Origin: JAMXLO01 sp963799415
GTDB lineage: Bacteria > Pseudomonadota > Alphaproteobacteria > Acetobacterales > Acetobacteraceae
Direction: 5' to 3'
DNA length: 64,000 nt
NCBI GenBank assembly: GCA_963799415.1
Contig: CAWCXI010000015.1
Span: forward strand, 62,001 to 126,000
How positions within the stretch are numbered: the first letter of the stretch is position 1; every line of letters begins with the position of its first letter. A program made the translations under genes and the position numbers. Positions 46,099-54,256 of this stretch are shown here, one piece after another. The notes under the pieces are model-generated. The model saw only the letters and a list, made by a program, of their open reading frames with translations. It was not told the origin of the DNA and made no database searches.

Positions 46099-47154
46099 AT
46101 GGCGATACAGCAGGATTTGGCAGTTTCGTCAGCGCCGCGCATCGCATCAGCGCCCTGGGTCCGGTTGGCAGCCGGATTTTCGCTTTGCGTCGCAATCGCG
46201 GCCGCCGCTGTTGCGGCTGCGGGTTTCGCGCCGATTATCGGCGCGCCGGTGATTGCGATTGCCATCGGCGTCGTCGTTACCAATACGCTGCGTGGGCCGC
46301 TTCACATTGGCATTCTGCGCGTCGGTGATGTCAGTAAACTGTGTCTGAAGGGTGGTATCATCCTACTCGGCGCCAGTCTGGATTTGGGCGTCATTCTGCG
46401 AACCGGCGCCGAATCGCTGCCCGTGCTTCTACTGACGATTGGTGTGGGACTGGTTTGCGCCCTGCTGATCGGTCGAACGATGAGCGTCCATTGGCGTATG
46501 CGGTGCCTGATAGGTATCGGCACAACGATATGTGGCGCGTCGGCGATCGCGGCATTGGCACCGGTGGTGCGCGCCAAAGCGGAAGAGATCGCCTATGCGA
46601 TCTCGGTCATTTTCTTTTTCAACATGCTCGCAGTTTTCGCCTTCCCAACAATCGGCCACTTGATGGGCCTCAGCAATGCCGGCTTCGGCTTGTGGGCAGG
46701 CACAGCGGTGAACGACACGTCAGCGGTTGTCGCAGCCGGTTTCGCCTACAGCCACGATGCCGGAACGATTGCGACGATCGTCAAGCTTACGCGCACCACG
46801 TTGATCATCCCGCTGGTGATAGGCTTTGGACTGGCGATGCCGTGGTTCGAGCCGCGGCCTGAAGGGGAGATCGGCTCCCTGGCACAACGTGTCTATCAGG
46901 CGGTGCCGGTCTTCATCATCCTTTTCGTGCTGGCCTCGCTACTCAACACACTGGGTTTGATGGGGCAGTTTGGACCGAGCGTGCAGCTAATAGGACGTTG
47001 GGTGCTGGTCGTTGCGCTTGCGGCCGTCGGGCTACAGGGTCACTGGCGGGCCTTTACCGGTGCGGGTGCGCGTCCCGTGCTGCTTGGCCTGGTCACCTGG
47101 ATCGCGGTCGCCCTGGCCAGTCTTGCCATCCAGACGTGGACGAATACGCTGTAG
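46099..47154 (+). CDS. YeiH-family putative sulfate/sulfonate exporter
   Basis: The 351-residue integral membrane protein has about 10 predicted helices. Family motifs are clear: GAPVIAIAIGVVVTN, GGIILLGASLDLG, TICGASAIAALAPV and AGTAVNDTSAVVAAGF. YeiH proteins resemble TauZ-type exporters. It is monocistronic and divergent from the SARP regulator, with a 171-base gap between the two starts. A direct physiological role is inferred from family only. Confidence 0.9.
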   Translation: MAIQQDLAVSSAPRIASAPWVRLAAGFSLCVAIAAAAVAAAGFAPIIGAPVIAIAIGVVVTNTLRGPLHIGILRVGDVSKLCLKGGIILLGASLDLGVILRTGAESLPVLLLTIGVGLVCALLIGRTMSVHWRMRCLIGIGTTICGASAIAALAPVVRAKAEEIAYAISVIFFFNMLAVFAFPTIGHLMGLSNAGFGLWAGTAVNDTSAVVAAGFAYSHDAGTIATIVKLTRTTLIIPLVIGFGLAMPWFEPRPEGEIGSLAQRVYQAVPVFIILFVLASLLNTLGLMGQFGPSVQLIGRWVLVVALAAVGLQGHWRAFTGAGARPVLLGLVTWIAVALASLAIQTWTNTL

Positions 47155-47172
47155 TTTGTGTGAAAAAATTCC

Positions 47173-47201
47173 TTGACAGTCGGCGTCCAAACAGTTATCC
47201 G
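47173..47201 (+). promoter_or_regulatory. Sigma-70-like promoter before the small peptide gene
   Basis: A consensus -35 TTGACA (47173-47178) is followed after 17 bases by TATCCG (47196-47201), three of six matches to the -10 hexamer. GTCGG (47179-47183) and CCGAC (47199-47203) flank the spacer as an inverted repeat, a possible operator. The start site would be near 47208, giving a 145-base leader to the peptide ATG at 47353. Confidence 0.5.
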
Positions 47202-47237
47202 ACGCACGTCAACGGGCGTACCATGTCCGTTTAGTTT

Positions 47238-47286
47238 CCCGATCACACTAGGCCACCCGACGCGCCGACTCCAAGGCGCGATCGGG
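47238..47286 (+). promoter_or_regulatory. Branched hairpin in the peptide-gene leader
   Basis: CCCGATC (47238-47244) pairs with GATCGGG (47280-47286), and inside it GCGCC (47262-47266) pairs with GGCGC (47275-47279). The outer and inner stems are both perfect. The structure lies in the mRNA leader about 66 bases before the ATG, so it could be a cis-regulatory RNA. It matches no riboswitch class that I can name from sequence. Confidence 0.4.
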
Positions 47287-47352
47287 AGCGCTTGCGTACG
47301 GGATACCGCCTTGCGCCCGGGATGACGCCACCTCAGAGAAGGATATCTCACC

Positions 47353-47454
47353 ATGAAGTCGTCCTCTTCGATCGCTTTGCCCGCGACCACCGACACCGGC
47401 CGCATTAGCTTCGGCGCCGGCTTCCGGCTCCCGTCAGCCAAGCCGACCCGCTGA
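47353..47454 (+). CDS. Small 33-residue peptide, candidate precursor peptide
   Basis: This short gene has an AAGGA site 8 to 12 bases before its ATG and encodes a Ser-rich start (MKSSSSIALPATTDTG) and a basic, aromatic C-terminal part (GRISFGAGFRLPSAKPTR). It lies 102 bases before a DUF6065-like gene, with a terminator-like hairpin between. A small peptide gene with strong signals, followed by partial termination and an uncharacterised protein, resembles the layout of ribosomally made, modified peptide clusters. There is no recognised modification enzyme, so this role is inference. It could also be a regulatory leader peptide or an unproductive reading frame. Confidence 0.45.
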   Translation: MKSSSSIALPATTDTGRISFGAGFRLPSAKPTR

Positions 47455-47472
47455 TCTCACCGCGACGCTGAT

Positions 47473-47515
47473 TGCCCCGTGGCCGTCGGATTCCGGCCGC
47501 GGGGCAGTCCGTTTT
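47473..47515 (+). terminator. Hairpin with short T-tract between peptide and DUF6065-like gene
   Basis: TGCCCCG and most of the following GGCCG (47473-47485) pair with CGGCC and CGGGGCA (about 47494-47506); GTCCGTTTT follows (T-run 47512-47515). It is 18 bases after the peptide stop. The short T-tract suggests partial readthrough, which would produce more peptide than the downstream protein. Confidence 0.55.
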
Positions 47516-47556
47516 GCGCATTTGGCCACCAACAGACCAGGAGGTGAGTCGTCGCC

Positions 47557-48336
47557 ATGAAACAATCCAGCACACCGATCGCTCATTTCTATCGCGTTAT
47601 CGATGAGGCTCGTTTGCCGCAGCGCGCCGATCGTTCGGCTGCGGGCACCCTGCCGACGCGTGCCTATCGCTATTGCGACGCGGTCACCACTGCTGCCGGA
47701 TTTGGCTGGTGGCTGTTTCCGCCGACGGATCTGCAGTTCATGTGGGATGGGCACGATATCTTCTGGCAATGCACCGGTTGGGAGGATTGGTTGCCGCTGA
47801 TGCCCGCGGCACAATTCCCGGACCTTTCCGCTCGCTTCGACAAGGCTGCGCCCGCTTCGCTTGCTGGATGTTCACCACCATTCCTGACAGCGCTTCCTGA
47901 ACCTGGCACGTTGCAGATCTGGACCGGCCTGATGGCGCGTACCGCGGCGGATTGGAGTTTGTTGATCCGCGCCCCGGCCAACCTGCCATCGCCCGGCGGA
48001 TTCAGCCTGTACGAGGGGATCGTTGAGAGTGATCGCTGGTTCGGACCGCTATTCACGAATTTGCGGTTTACCCGGAGCCATACACCAGTCCGACTGCGCG
48101 CAGACTTTCCGCTGGCCCAGGTTCAACCATTGCCACGTGTGGCCTATGCTGATGTGACACTTGGCGCCATCGACACCACTACCGACATGGCGGGATTCAA
48201 AGCGCAGGAATGGGCCGACTACGAGGCAACGATCGCCATTCCGAGTGACACTCCCGATCGCAACTTCGGCGGCTACGCTGTCGCTACACGCAAGCGTGCG
48301 CGGAGTGGCTGCCCGTTGGCGGCCACCACCCAGTGA
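47557..48336 (+). CDS. DUF6065-like protein of unknown function
   Basis: The 259-residue soluble protein has an N-terminal region (RYCDAVTTAAGFGWWLFPPTDLQFMWDG, quoted here as AAGFGWWLFPPTD and FMWDG) that resembles DUF6065 proteins, which share a G-W-x-x-x-x-P pattern followed by W-D/N-G. No catalytic motif is recognised; there is no signal peptide or membrane helix. An AGGAGGTGAG ribosome-binding site precedes the ATG. It probably shares the promoter of the 33-residue peptide upstream. Its role is unknown; the placement next to a small peptide gene is suggestive only. Confidence 0.55.
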   Translation: MKQSSTPIAHFYRVIDEARLPQRADRSAAGTLPTRAYRYCDAVTTAAGFGWWLFPPTDLQFMWDGHDIFWQCTGWEDWLPLMPAAQFPDLSARFDKAAPASLAGCSPPFLTALPEPGTLQIWTGLMARTAADWSLLIRAPANLPSPGGFSLYEGIVESDRWFGPLFTNLRFTRSHTPVRLRADFPLAQVQPLPRVAYADVTLGAIDTTTDMAGFKAQEWADYEATIAIPSDTPDRNFGGYAVATRKRARSGCPLAATTQ

Positions 48337-48345
48337 CCACGCGCG

Positions 48346-48825
48346 TCATACTGACATCAACTGCATGCAATCACCCTTGCGGCCGGCACGAAACAGGAAA
48401 TCGACCAAGGCGCCGATACCAAGCAGTCTCGGCCATTTATCAACCGAAGTGAGCTGCCAGATCTCCTCAACAGCATCGATTGCACCCATCAGGGCGGGAT
48501 CGTCACCGGTGATCAGCAGAACCGGCAAATCTCGATCATGCGCGGCGACTGTCATCAGCACGTGGCAACCGTCCTGCCCAGCGGCGTCCATCTCGGCAAC
48601 CACTGCCATGGGGCGGCGCTGACGCAATAATGATGCAAGGTCGTCGTGGGTTGGCATTCGTACGACTGTAACGTTCAGGCAATCGCATACGCTGCGAAAC
48701 GCACTCGACATGCTTGTTTCGTCCTCGATCACCAGCACCAGCGGCTCTCTGGTCGCCTTCCCCGCATCGCTGCCGTTATCCTGCGCAGCAACACGCAAAC
48801 CGAACTTCCTGTCCATGTAGGTCAT
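48346..48825 (-). CDS. Receiver-domain protein with Glu at the phospho-acceptor position
   Basis: This 159-residue protein is a lone receiver domain: acidic pocket EDE at 34-36, Thr106 (LLITGDD) and Lys130 (SVDKWP) are in place. The phospho-acceptor position holds Glu78 (VVAEMDAAGQDG) in place of Asp. Glu can mimic phospho-Asp, so the protein may be locked in the active state or work without phosphorylation. No histidine kinase or output domain is nearby. It is convergent with the DUF6065-like gene. Its target is unknown. Confidence 0.75.
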   Translation of the reverse strand: MTYMDRKFGLRVAAQDNGSDAGKATREPLVLVIEDETSMSSAFRSVCDCLNVTVVRMPTHDDLASLLRQRRPMAVVAEMDAAGQDGCHVLMTVAAHDRDLPVLLITGDDPALMGAIDAVEEIWQLTSVDKWPRLLGIGALVDFLFRAGRKGDCMQLMSV

Positions 48826-48932
48826 TGCGACTCCGGCAAAAAGGTGCTCGGCAATTCGGCTGTCCCTGTGAAGGACAACACCCGGTCAATGTGCCTCGAC
48901 TGGCGATCCGGTTGAAGTGGCTGAACGGTTAG

Positions 48933-48961
48933 TACACCGTCAAAGTGCGGCATTACACCGT
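48933..48961. repeat. Direct repeats upstream of the receiver gene
   Basis: TACACCGT occurs at 48933-48940 and at 48954-48961, two helical turns apart, about 110 bases before the receiver gene start. The first copy is also half of an inverted ACGGT/ACCGT pair (48925-48929 and 48936-48940). This spacing is common for transcription factor sites. The 156-base region has no coding potential that I could support. Confidence 0.35.
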
Positions 48962-48981
48962 TAACCCTTGGCTATGCGTAG

Positions 48982-49431
48982 TCAGCCGCGGTGCAAAGTC
49001 ACCATCCAATGACATCTGCCCGATTGCAGCGTACCATTGATCGCATCATTTCCCGTGGCCATCGCGTCGAAGCTAATCGAGAGGTCCTGGTGATCAGGTC
49101 CCTGACGAACCAGCCTGCCGTTGAGATGGCTGCTAGCACTGAGCTCGCCACGGACCACGGTAGTGCTCTGGAATGGATCAAGGGCGAACCCCTTATCCCC
49201 GATCGACATCAGCCCCTGAGTTGTGGCACCGCAGGCGTGCTCGGTCGGGACGACGGGACCAACCCACCGTCCCTGCAAGCCTTGCCAGGCGAGAACCTGA
49301 CCGGACTGCAAACCCTCGCCCAGATCCTCCTTGCATCCAGTGATCAAAACGAGGAGGAGCAGCGCCCGAACAGCCGGGGAAGTCAGGCCGCGAGGCTCAC
49401 CTAGGATTATTTTCAATTTCTTCTTGCCCAC
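48982..49431 (-). CDS. Hypothetical lipoprotein
   Basis: From a GTG at 49431 (alternative TTG at 49416) the product is about 149 residues. A Lys-rich head (GKKKLKII) is followed by a hydrophobic core and lipobox LITGC, so the acylated Cys is near residue 30. The mature domain has no recognised family (GRWVGPVVPTEHACG, LNGRLVRQGPDH). Longer in-frame starts up to 49767 cross the terminase gene and look like shadow sequence. It abuts the prophage; whether it is phage-encoded (for example a lysis lipoprotein) or chromosomal is unclear. Confidence 0.5.
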   Translation of the reverse strand: MGKKKLKIILGEPRGLTSPAVRALLLLVLITGCKEDLGEGLQSGQVLAWQGLQGRWVGPVVPTEHACGATTQGLMSIGDKGFALDPFQSTTVVRGELSASSHLNGRLVRQGPDHQDLSISFDAMATGNDAINGTLQSGRCHWMVTLHRG

Positions 49432-49555
49432 ATACCCCAGTTCCTGGTATACATTCTTCCACAATGGCGCTGCGCACACGCGACACGCCCTTTCGATAAT
49501 ACTCGCTGATTTCGGTTGCCGCGGCGGTAACAGGAATCGTTCCAGACGTGGCGCG
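49397..49555 (-). CDS. Possible small hypothetical protein overlapping the lipoprotein start
   Basis: A 52-residue reading frame from the ATG at 49555 (or GTG at 49597) has natural-looking composition (ATEISEYYRKGVSRVRSAIVEE, quoted in part as EISEYYRKGV) and ends 34 bases past the lipoprotein GTG. The overlap would allow coupled translation. There is no family match or strong ribosome-binding site, so it may be chance. It fills the gap between the lipoprotein and the divergent terminase gene. Confidence 0.3.
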   Translation of the reverse strand, partial: RATSGTIPVTAAATEISEYYRKGVSRVRSAIVEECIPGTGVCGQEEIENNPR

Positions 49556-49617
49556 CATCGGCGGCACGCCTCCGCCGTTTGTCGCGGCAAGCAACACTGG
49601 AACTCCATCAAGTAGAG

Positions 49618-51039
49618 ATGCCGGGTTCCTCGCACGAATCGCAGAATCGGGCCGAGGAGTCCAATCAGGATCGAGTAGTCGGTTCCGACCTCCTCACCTG
49701 GGCGTCCTGGGTCATGGCAAGGAGTGGTCAAAGCCCGGCCCCGCATCATCGTCTCTTGCTCAAACAACTCGATCTGATGTCTCGAGGCGAGATGGATCGC
49801 CTGATGGTGCTGATGCCGCCAGGATCGGCGAAGTCAACCTATGCGTCGCTACTGTACCCGGCATGGTGGTTTACACAGCATCCCAACAGCTCAGTAATCA
49901 CAACCTCGCATACCAGAAGCCTTGCGGAACACTTCGGTCGTCAGGTACGCGAGATGGTAAGAGAGTATGCTCAACTGCTCGGTTACGGACTGCACTCCGG
50001 TCCGCAGGCTGCGGGACATTGGCAGACCACCCACAACGGCGGATACTTTGCGGCCGGCATCCGCGGCCCACTGACTGGCCGGCGCGCCGACCTCGTCATC
50101 ATCGACGATCCGATCAAATCCCAGGCCGAGGCTGACAGTCCTGTTCTGCGCGAAAGGGTCTGGAACTGGTACCGCTTTGATTTGACCACACGGCTACAGC
50201 CACGCGGCAGGATCGTGCTGATCATGACGCGGTGGCACGAGGATGATCTGGCTGGTCGCCTGCTCGCGCAGAACGCCGCTGAATGGTGTCTGTTACGCCT
50301 CCCCGCTCTGGCCGAGGAAAACGACCCGCTGCAACGCTCTCCCGGCGCCGCGCTATGGCCGGACTGGGAGGACGCAGCCGCATTGTTGCGCAAACGGGAC
50401 ACTGTCGGTGAACGAGCTTGGTCATCGCTGTTTCAGCAATCGCCACGGCCAATGGTCGGCAGCTTGTTTAAGACCAATTGCATTGACATCCTCGATGCGC
50501 CGCCGACCCGTATCGAAGGCGCGGTGGTGCGCGCCTGGGATCTTGCCGCGACTGCGGCGACCGGCAGCAACGATCCGGACTGGACCGCCGGCGTCAAATT
50601 GACGCGCGACGGAACCGGTCGGTTCGTTGTGCTGGATGTGGTGCACATGCGCGGCACGCCGCATGAGGTCGAAGCTGCAATTGGGGAGGCCGCGCGCGTG
50701 GACGGCACATCAGTCACCATCGGCCTGACGGAAGACCCGGGACAGGCGGGCAAGCACCAGGCCACCTATCTCACCGGCCGCCTGGCCGGCTATCGCGTGG
50801 CGACCTCGCGCGAAACCGGTGCCAAGGCGACACGTGCGATGCCGTTGGCATCCCAGGTCGAGGGGCGAAACTTCGCCATTGTGCGAGCCGGCTGGAACCA
50901 TGCCTTCCTCGAGGAACTGCGCGACTTTCCATTTGGCCGCAAGGATGACCAGGTCGACGCGCTGTCGCATGCATTCACTATGCTGACCACTGTGGGAGCA
51001 CCAGCGCGGAGTCTCTCCATGCCTTTCCTGGCGCGCTAG
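49618..51039 (+). CDS. Phage terminase large subunit
   Basis: TerL is the packaging motor and nuclease. From the ATG at 49618 the product is 473 residues. The ATPase domain has Walker A MPPGSAKST (66-74), Walker B LVIIDDPIKS and a coupling region (LIMTRWHEDDLAGRL). The C-terminal RNase H-like nuclease starts at VVRAWDLAAT and has later acids (GLTEDPGQAG, FPFGRKDDQVDALSHA). A TTG at 49579 would add 13 residues. No small terminase gene was found upstream. First gene of the prophage module. Confidence 0.93.
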   Translation: MPGSSHESQNRAEESNQDRVVGSDLLTWASWVMARSGQSPAPHHRLLLKQLDLMSRGEMDRLMVLMPPGSAKSTYASLLYPAWWFTQHPNSSVITTSHTRSLAEHFGRQVREMVREYAQLLGYGLHSGPQAAGHWQTTHNGGYFAAGIRGPLTGRRADLVIIDDPIKSQAEADSPVLRERVWNWYRFDLTTRLQPRGRIVLIMTRWHEDDLAGRLLAQNAAEWCLLRLPALAEENDPLQRSPGAALWPDWEDAAALLRKRDTVGERAWSSLFQQSPRPMVGSLFKTNCIDILDAPPTRIEGAVVRAWDLAATAATGSNDPDWTAGVKLTRDGTGRFVVLDVVHMRGTPHEVEAAIGEAARVDGTSVTIGLTEDPGQAGKHQATYLTGRLAGYRVATSRETGAKATRAMPLASQVEGRNFAIVRAGWNHAFLEELRDFPFGRKDDQVDALSHAFTMLTTVGAPARSLSMPFLAR

Positions 51040-51068
51040 ACACGACACGACATTCAATCGGCGAACCC

Positions 51069-52488
51069 ATGTTCGAGACGATCTGTAACTTGATCCCACG
51101 CGACCCGCACTATCCGGGGCGCGGGCGCACTCTGGATATTCTCAAGCGTGTCATGGATGGGAAGCTGTACGAAGTCCTGCCATATCAGTTCCACGAAGAG
51201 CGTGGCGCGGGCGGCGAATACATTCCACTGCGCAACCGCAGGCCCAGCGTGCGTTATTCATTATGCCGCATCGTGGTGGAGGACAGCGTTTCGCTCTTGT
51301 TCAGTGAGGGACACTTCCCGACGATCGATTGCGCCGACCGTGAAATACGCGCCTCGCTTGCCGATATCGCGAAGGAAACCCGTCTCAACCTGACGATGAC
51401 CGAGGCAGCGATACGAGGCGCCATCGGGTCTGTCGCAATTGTCATGCGCGTGCTTCGAGGGCGTGTCTTCTTCGACGTTCTCGACACGACATACCTGACG
51501 CCAGAATGGGATCCGCAGGAGCCCGATACGCTGCTTCGGGTAACAGAGAAGTATAAGGTACCGGGGGCCCAGCTTGCTTCCAGCGGGTACGAGATCGCGA
51601 GATAGGTCAATCGACTACTGGTTCACGCGAACCTGGGACGCGGAGGGTGAGATCTGGTTCGTTCCTCTGCCGGTCGGCACCAGTTTCGAAACTGGGATCG
51701 ACGAAGCCCGCAGTGCGAAACACAATCTTGGGTTCGTACCTGTCGTCTGGATTCGGAACCTTCCAGGTCCATCCTCCACCGGCGACGCTGCCGACGGCGC
51801 TTGTACATTCCGCGCTGCAATCGAGACACAGATAGAGATTGATTACCAGCTCAGCCAAGCTGGCCGCGGCCTAAAATACAGCAGCGATCCGACATTGCTG
51901 ATCAAAGAACCAGCGACCACCGACAGCGAGATCATCAAAGGCGCGGGCAACGCGCTCGTCGTCAGCGAGAAGGGCGACGCCAAACTGCTGGAGATAGGCG
52001 GCACTGCGTCGGCTGCGGTCATCGAATACGTGCGGACGCTTCGTGAGCTGGCTCTGGAAAGCGTGCATGGCAACAGGGCCAGCGCCGATCGGCTGACCGC
52101 AGCCCAGTCGGGCCGTGCACTGGAGTTGATGAACCAAGGTTTAATCTGGCTCGCCGACAATCTGCGGATAAGCTATGGAGAAGGCGCACTGTTGTCGCTT
52201 GCACGTATGGTGCTGCGGGCTTCGCGGGTCTATCGGCTGCGCGTCATGGGCCGCGAGATACCTGCGATGGATCCTGTCGCCAGGCTCTCACTCAACTGGC
52301 CGCGCTGGTATGCCACTACTGCCGACGACCGGCAGAAGGACGCACAGACGCTGAGCACCTTGGCGAGTGCCGGCCAAATCAGCCGAGAGAGCGCGGTGAA
52401 GGCGATCGCCAACGAATTTGACATTGAGGACGTGCCGGCAGAACTCGCGCAAATCTTCGCCGAGAGAAGAAACAACGAAAGCAACTAA
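51069..52488 (+). CDS. Phage portal protein, apparent +1 frameshift
   Basis: The portal dodecamer is the DNA entry channel of the capsid. The first frame covers the N-terminal 178 residues (FETICNLIPRDP, VRYSLCRIVVEDSV) and ends at a TAG at 51603-51605. The remainder (IDYWFTRTWDAEGEIWF, YQLSQAGRGLKYSSDPTLL, helical stem and crown up to ERRNNESN) is one base out of phase to 52488. Skipping one base in AGA TAGG restores EIAR-RSIDYWF. The span is 473 codons plus 1, normal for portals of this type. The stop overlaps the next gene. If the break is real, the prophage cannot make heads. Confidence 0.82.
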
Positions 52489-52898
52489 TGCCAGAAGACG
52501 ATAAGCCTGTCGTGCCGGACACCCAGCCGGACACGGACCTACGTACGCGCGCCGAGTCGCTCGAGCGCCGATTGGCTGAAATCGAACACGAGGCACAAGC
52601 CCGCGTCGTTCGTGCCGAACTAAAGGTCGAGGCCGTGCGCGCGGGGATCGTTGATCTGGACGGGTTGAAGCTGCTCGACCTCAAGACCGTGCAATTGACT
52701 TCGGATGGTGAGTTGGCGAATGCCGCCGAACTCGTGGCGCAGCTGAGGCGAGCGAAGCCATGGCTGTTCGGTGGCACATCGTCATCCAGCCGCGCCAGCC
52801 CGCCACCTGCCCAGCCGCCGCGTCAAAAGCTGGCCACCGAAATGACTGACAACGAATACCGGGCCGCCCGCGCGGCGATCCTGAAACACCAAGTATAG
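52488..52898 (+). CDS. Probable phage scaffolding protein
   Basis: The 136-residue acidic, helical protein has a coiled-coil core (ESLERRLAEIEHEAQARVVRAELKVEA, about 24-50), then a Pro/Ser linker and a short helical tail (LATEMTDNEYRAARAAIL). Scaffolds typically sit between portal and capsid genes and have this composition. It starts at the portal stop and is 13 bases before the capsid gene. No protease signature is seen, so the scaffold is probably released intact. Confidence 0.65.
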   Translation: MPEDDKPVVPDTQPDTDLRTRAESLERRLAEIEHEAQARVVRAELKVEAVRAGIVDLDGLKLLDLKTVQLTSDGELANAAELVAQLRRAKPWLFGGTSSSSRASPPPAQPPRQKLATEMTDNEYRAARAAILKHQV

Positions 52899-52911
52899 AA
52901 GGGATACCCGC

Positions 52912-54234
52912 ATGGGCATTCAGAATTTTCCGGCAGCATTGCAGCCAATCATTCAGCAAGGCTTCCTGGAGCGCGAGTTTCAGCAGGCGCTGAAGTCACG
53001 CCTTGGCTATCGCGCCTGCGCTGATCGCGTGCAGATCTCGGTCGGCATCGGCGAAACGCTGACCAGGACGCGCGCGGGGCTGAAACCCAGTATCACCACA
53101 CCACTGGCGGTGAACACGAACACCAATCTCGATAACGGCCTGACGGCGACAAATTGGGGTGTGGAGCAATACACCATCACAATCAACCACTACGCTGCCA
53201 CGACCGATCTGAACATGGTCACGAGCCGTGTCGGAATTGCGTCACAGTTTCTGCAAAATGCGTACGTGAATGGCGAACAGGCGGCGCGCAGCCTGGACGA
53301 GCTGGCACGCAATGCCCTGTTCAGCAGCTATTTCGGCGGCAACTCGCGGGTGCGAACGACCTTGGGAAGCGCTGGTACGGCCGTAACGGTCGATGACGTT
53401 CGCGGCTTCCAGTATGCCTTTGTCAATGGCGTACAACAAGCAGTCGGCGCAGCCAATCCGCTGACTGTGACCATTGGCGCCAATGTCTACTCGCTGGTTG
53501 GCGTCACGGCGGACGTCACAAATGTCTCGACAACCCCGAATGGCGTGTCCGGCGCGCTGACATTCTCGGGCAATGTATCGGTGTCGGACGGCACGGCGGG
53601 AAATGCCTTAACGGCCGCCAGTGCCTCGGTAGTTGTCCGGCCATCCCAACGCGCCACGACCGCCGCTTTGACTGCCACCGACGTGCTGACAATGTCGGGC
53701 CTACTGGATGCGGTCGCCAAACTGCGCATGAACGCCGTACCAGAGATCGATGGCGTGTACAACTGCTATCTTGATCCGGTTTCCGCACGGCAGTTATTTG
53801 CTGATCCGGACTTCAAGCAGTTATTCCAGGGCGCCACGTCGGCAAACCAGGTGTTTCGCCAAGGCATGACGAACGACTTTCTGGGTCTACGTTTCATCCC
53901 GACGACCGAGGCCTTTGTGCAGCCACACCCGACACTCGCCGGCCTGATGGTGAGACGACCGATCGTCTGCGGCCAAGGCGCGCTGATCGAGGGCGACTTC
54001 GCGGGAATGGCGGCCGAGGACGTTATACCGAAGGACTCGATCGTTGCTGTTGTCGATGATGTGGCGATGGTGACACGCGAACCGATCGATCGCCTTCAGC
54101 AGATTATCGCCCAGTCCTGGTACTGGATCGGGGGTTTCTGCGCACCTTCCGACACCACGACCAATCCGACCACGGTTCCCACCGCGACCAACGCCGCGTT
54201 CAAGCGCGCCGTGATGGTCGAGCACATCGGCTGA
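52912..54234 (+). CDS. Phage major capsid protein with an inserted domain
   Basis: The 440-residue protein occupies the capsid slot. The N-terminal arm and E-loop (GIGETLTRTRAGLKPS) and the P-domain helix (EQAARSLDELARNALFSSYF) resemble HK97-fold shells. Residues about 165-245 form a Val/Thr/Ser-rich segment (SLVGVTADVTNVSTTPNGV, ALTFSGNVSVSDG) that looks like a beta-rich inserted domain. The C-terminal A-domain includes RRPIVCGQGALIEGDF. An AAGGG site precedes the ATG. It should be the most abundant virion protein. Confidence 0.82.
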   Translation: MGIQNFPAALQPIIQQGFLEREFQQALKSRLGYRACADRVQISVGIGETLTRTRAGLKPSITTPLAVNTNTNLDNGLTATNWGVEQYTITINHYAATTDLNMVTSRVGIASQFLQNAYVNGEQAARSLDELARNALFSSYFGGNSRVRTTLGSAGTAVTVDDVRGFQYAFVNGVQQAVGAANPLTVTIGANVYSLVGVTADVTNVSTTPNGVSGALTFSGNVSVSDGTAGNALTAASASVVVRPSQRATTAALTATDVLTMSGLLDAVAKLRMNAVPEIDGVYNCYLDPVSARQLFADPDFKQLFQGATSANQVFRQGMTNDFLGLRFIPTTEAFVQPHPTLAGLMVRRPIVCGQGALIEGDFAGMAAEDVIPKDSIVAVVDDVAMVTREPIDRLQQIIAQSWYWIGGFCAPSDTTTNPTTVPTATNAAFKRAVMVEHIG

Positions 54235-54256
54235 TCTCGGAGCGACGGAGTAGCAC

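Noticed and set aside
49331..49615. A 94-codon plus-strand frame as a small terminase
   Set aside because: No helix-turn-helix or terminase features, overlaps the lipoprotein and the terminase start, and is Arg-rich shadow text.
49579..49618. TTG start of the terminase at 49579
   Set aside because: The ATG at 49618 has a purine-rich stretch in front and gives a typical N-terminus.
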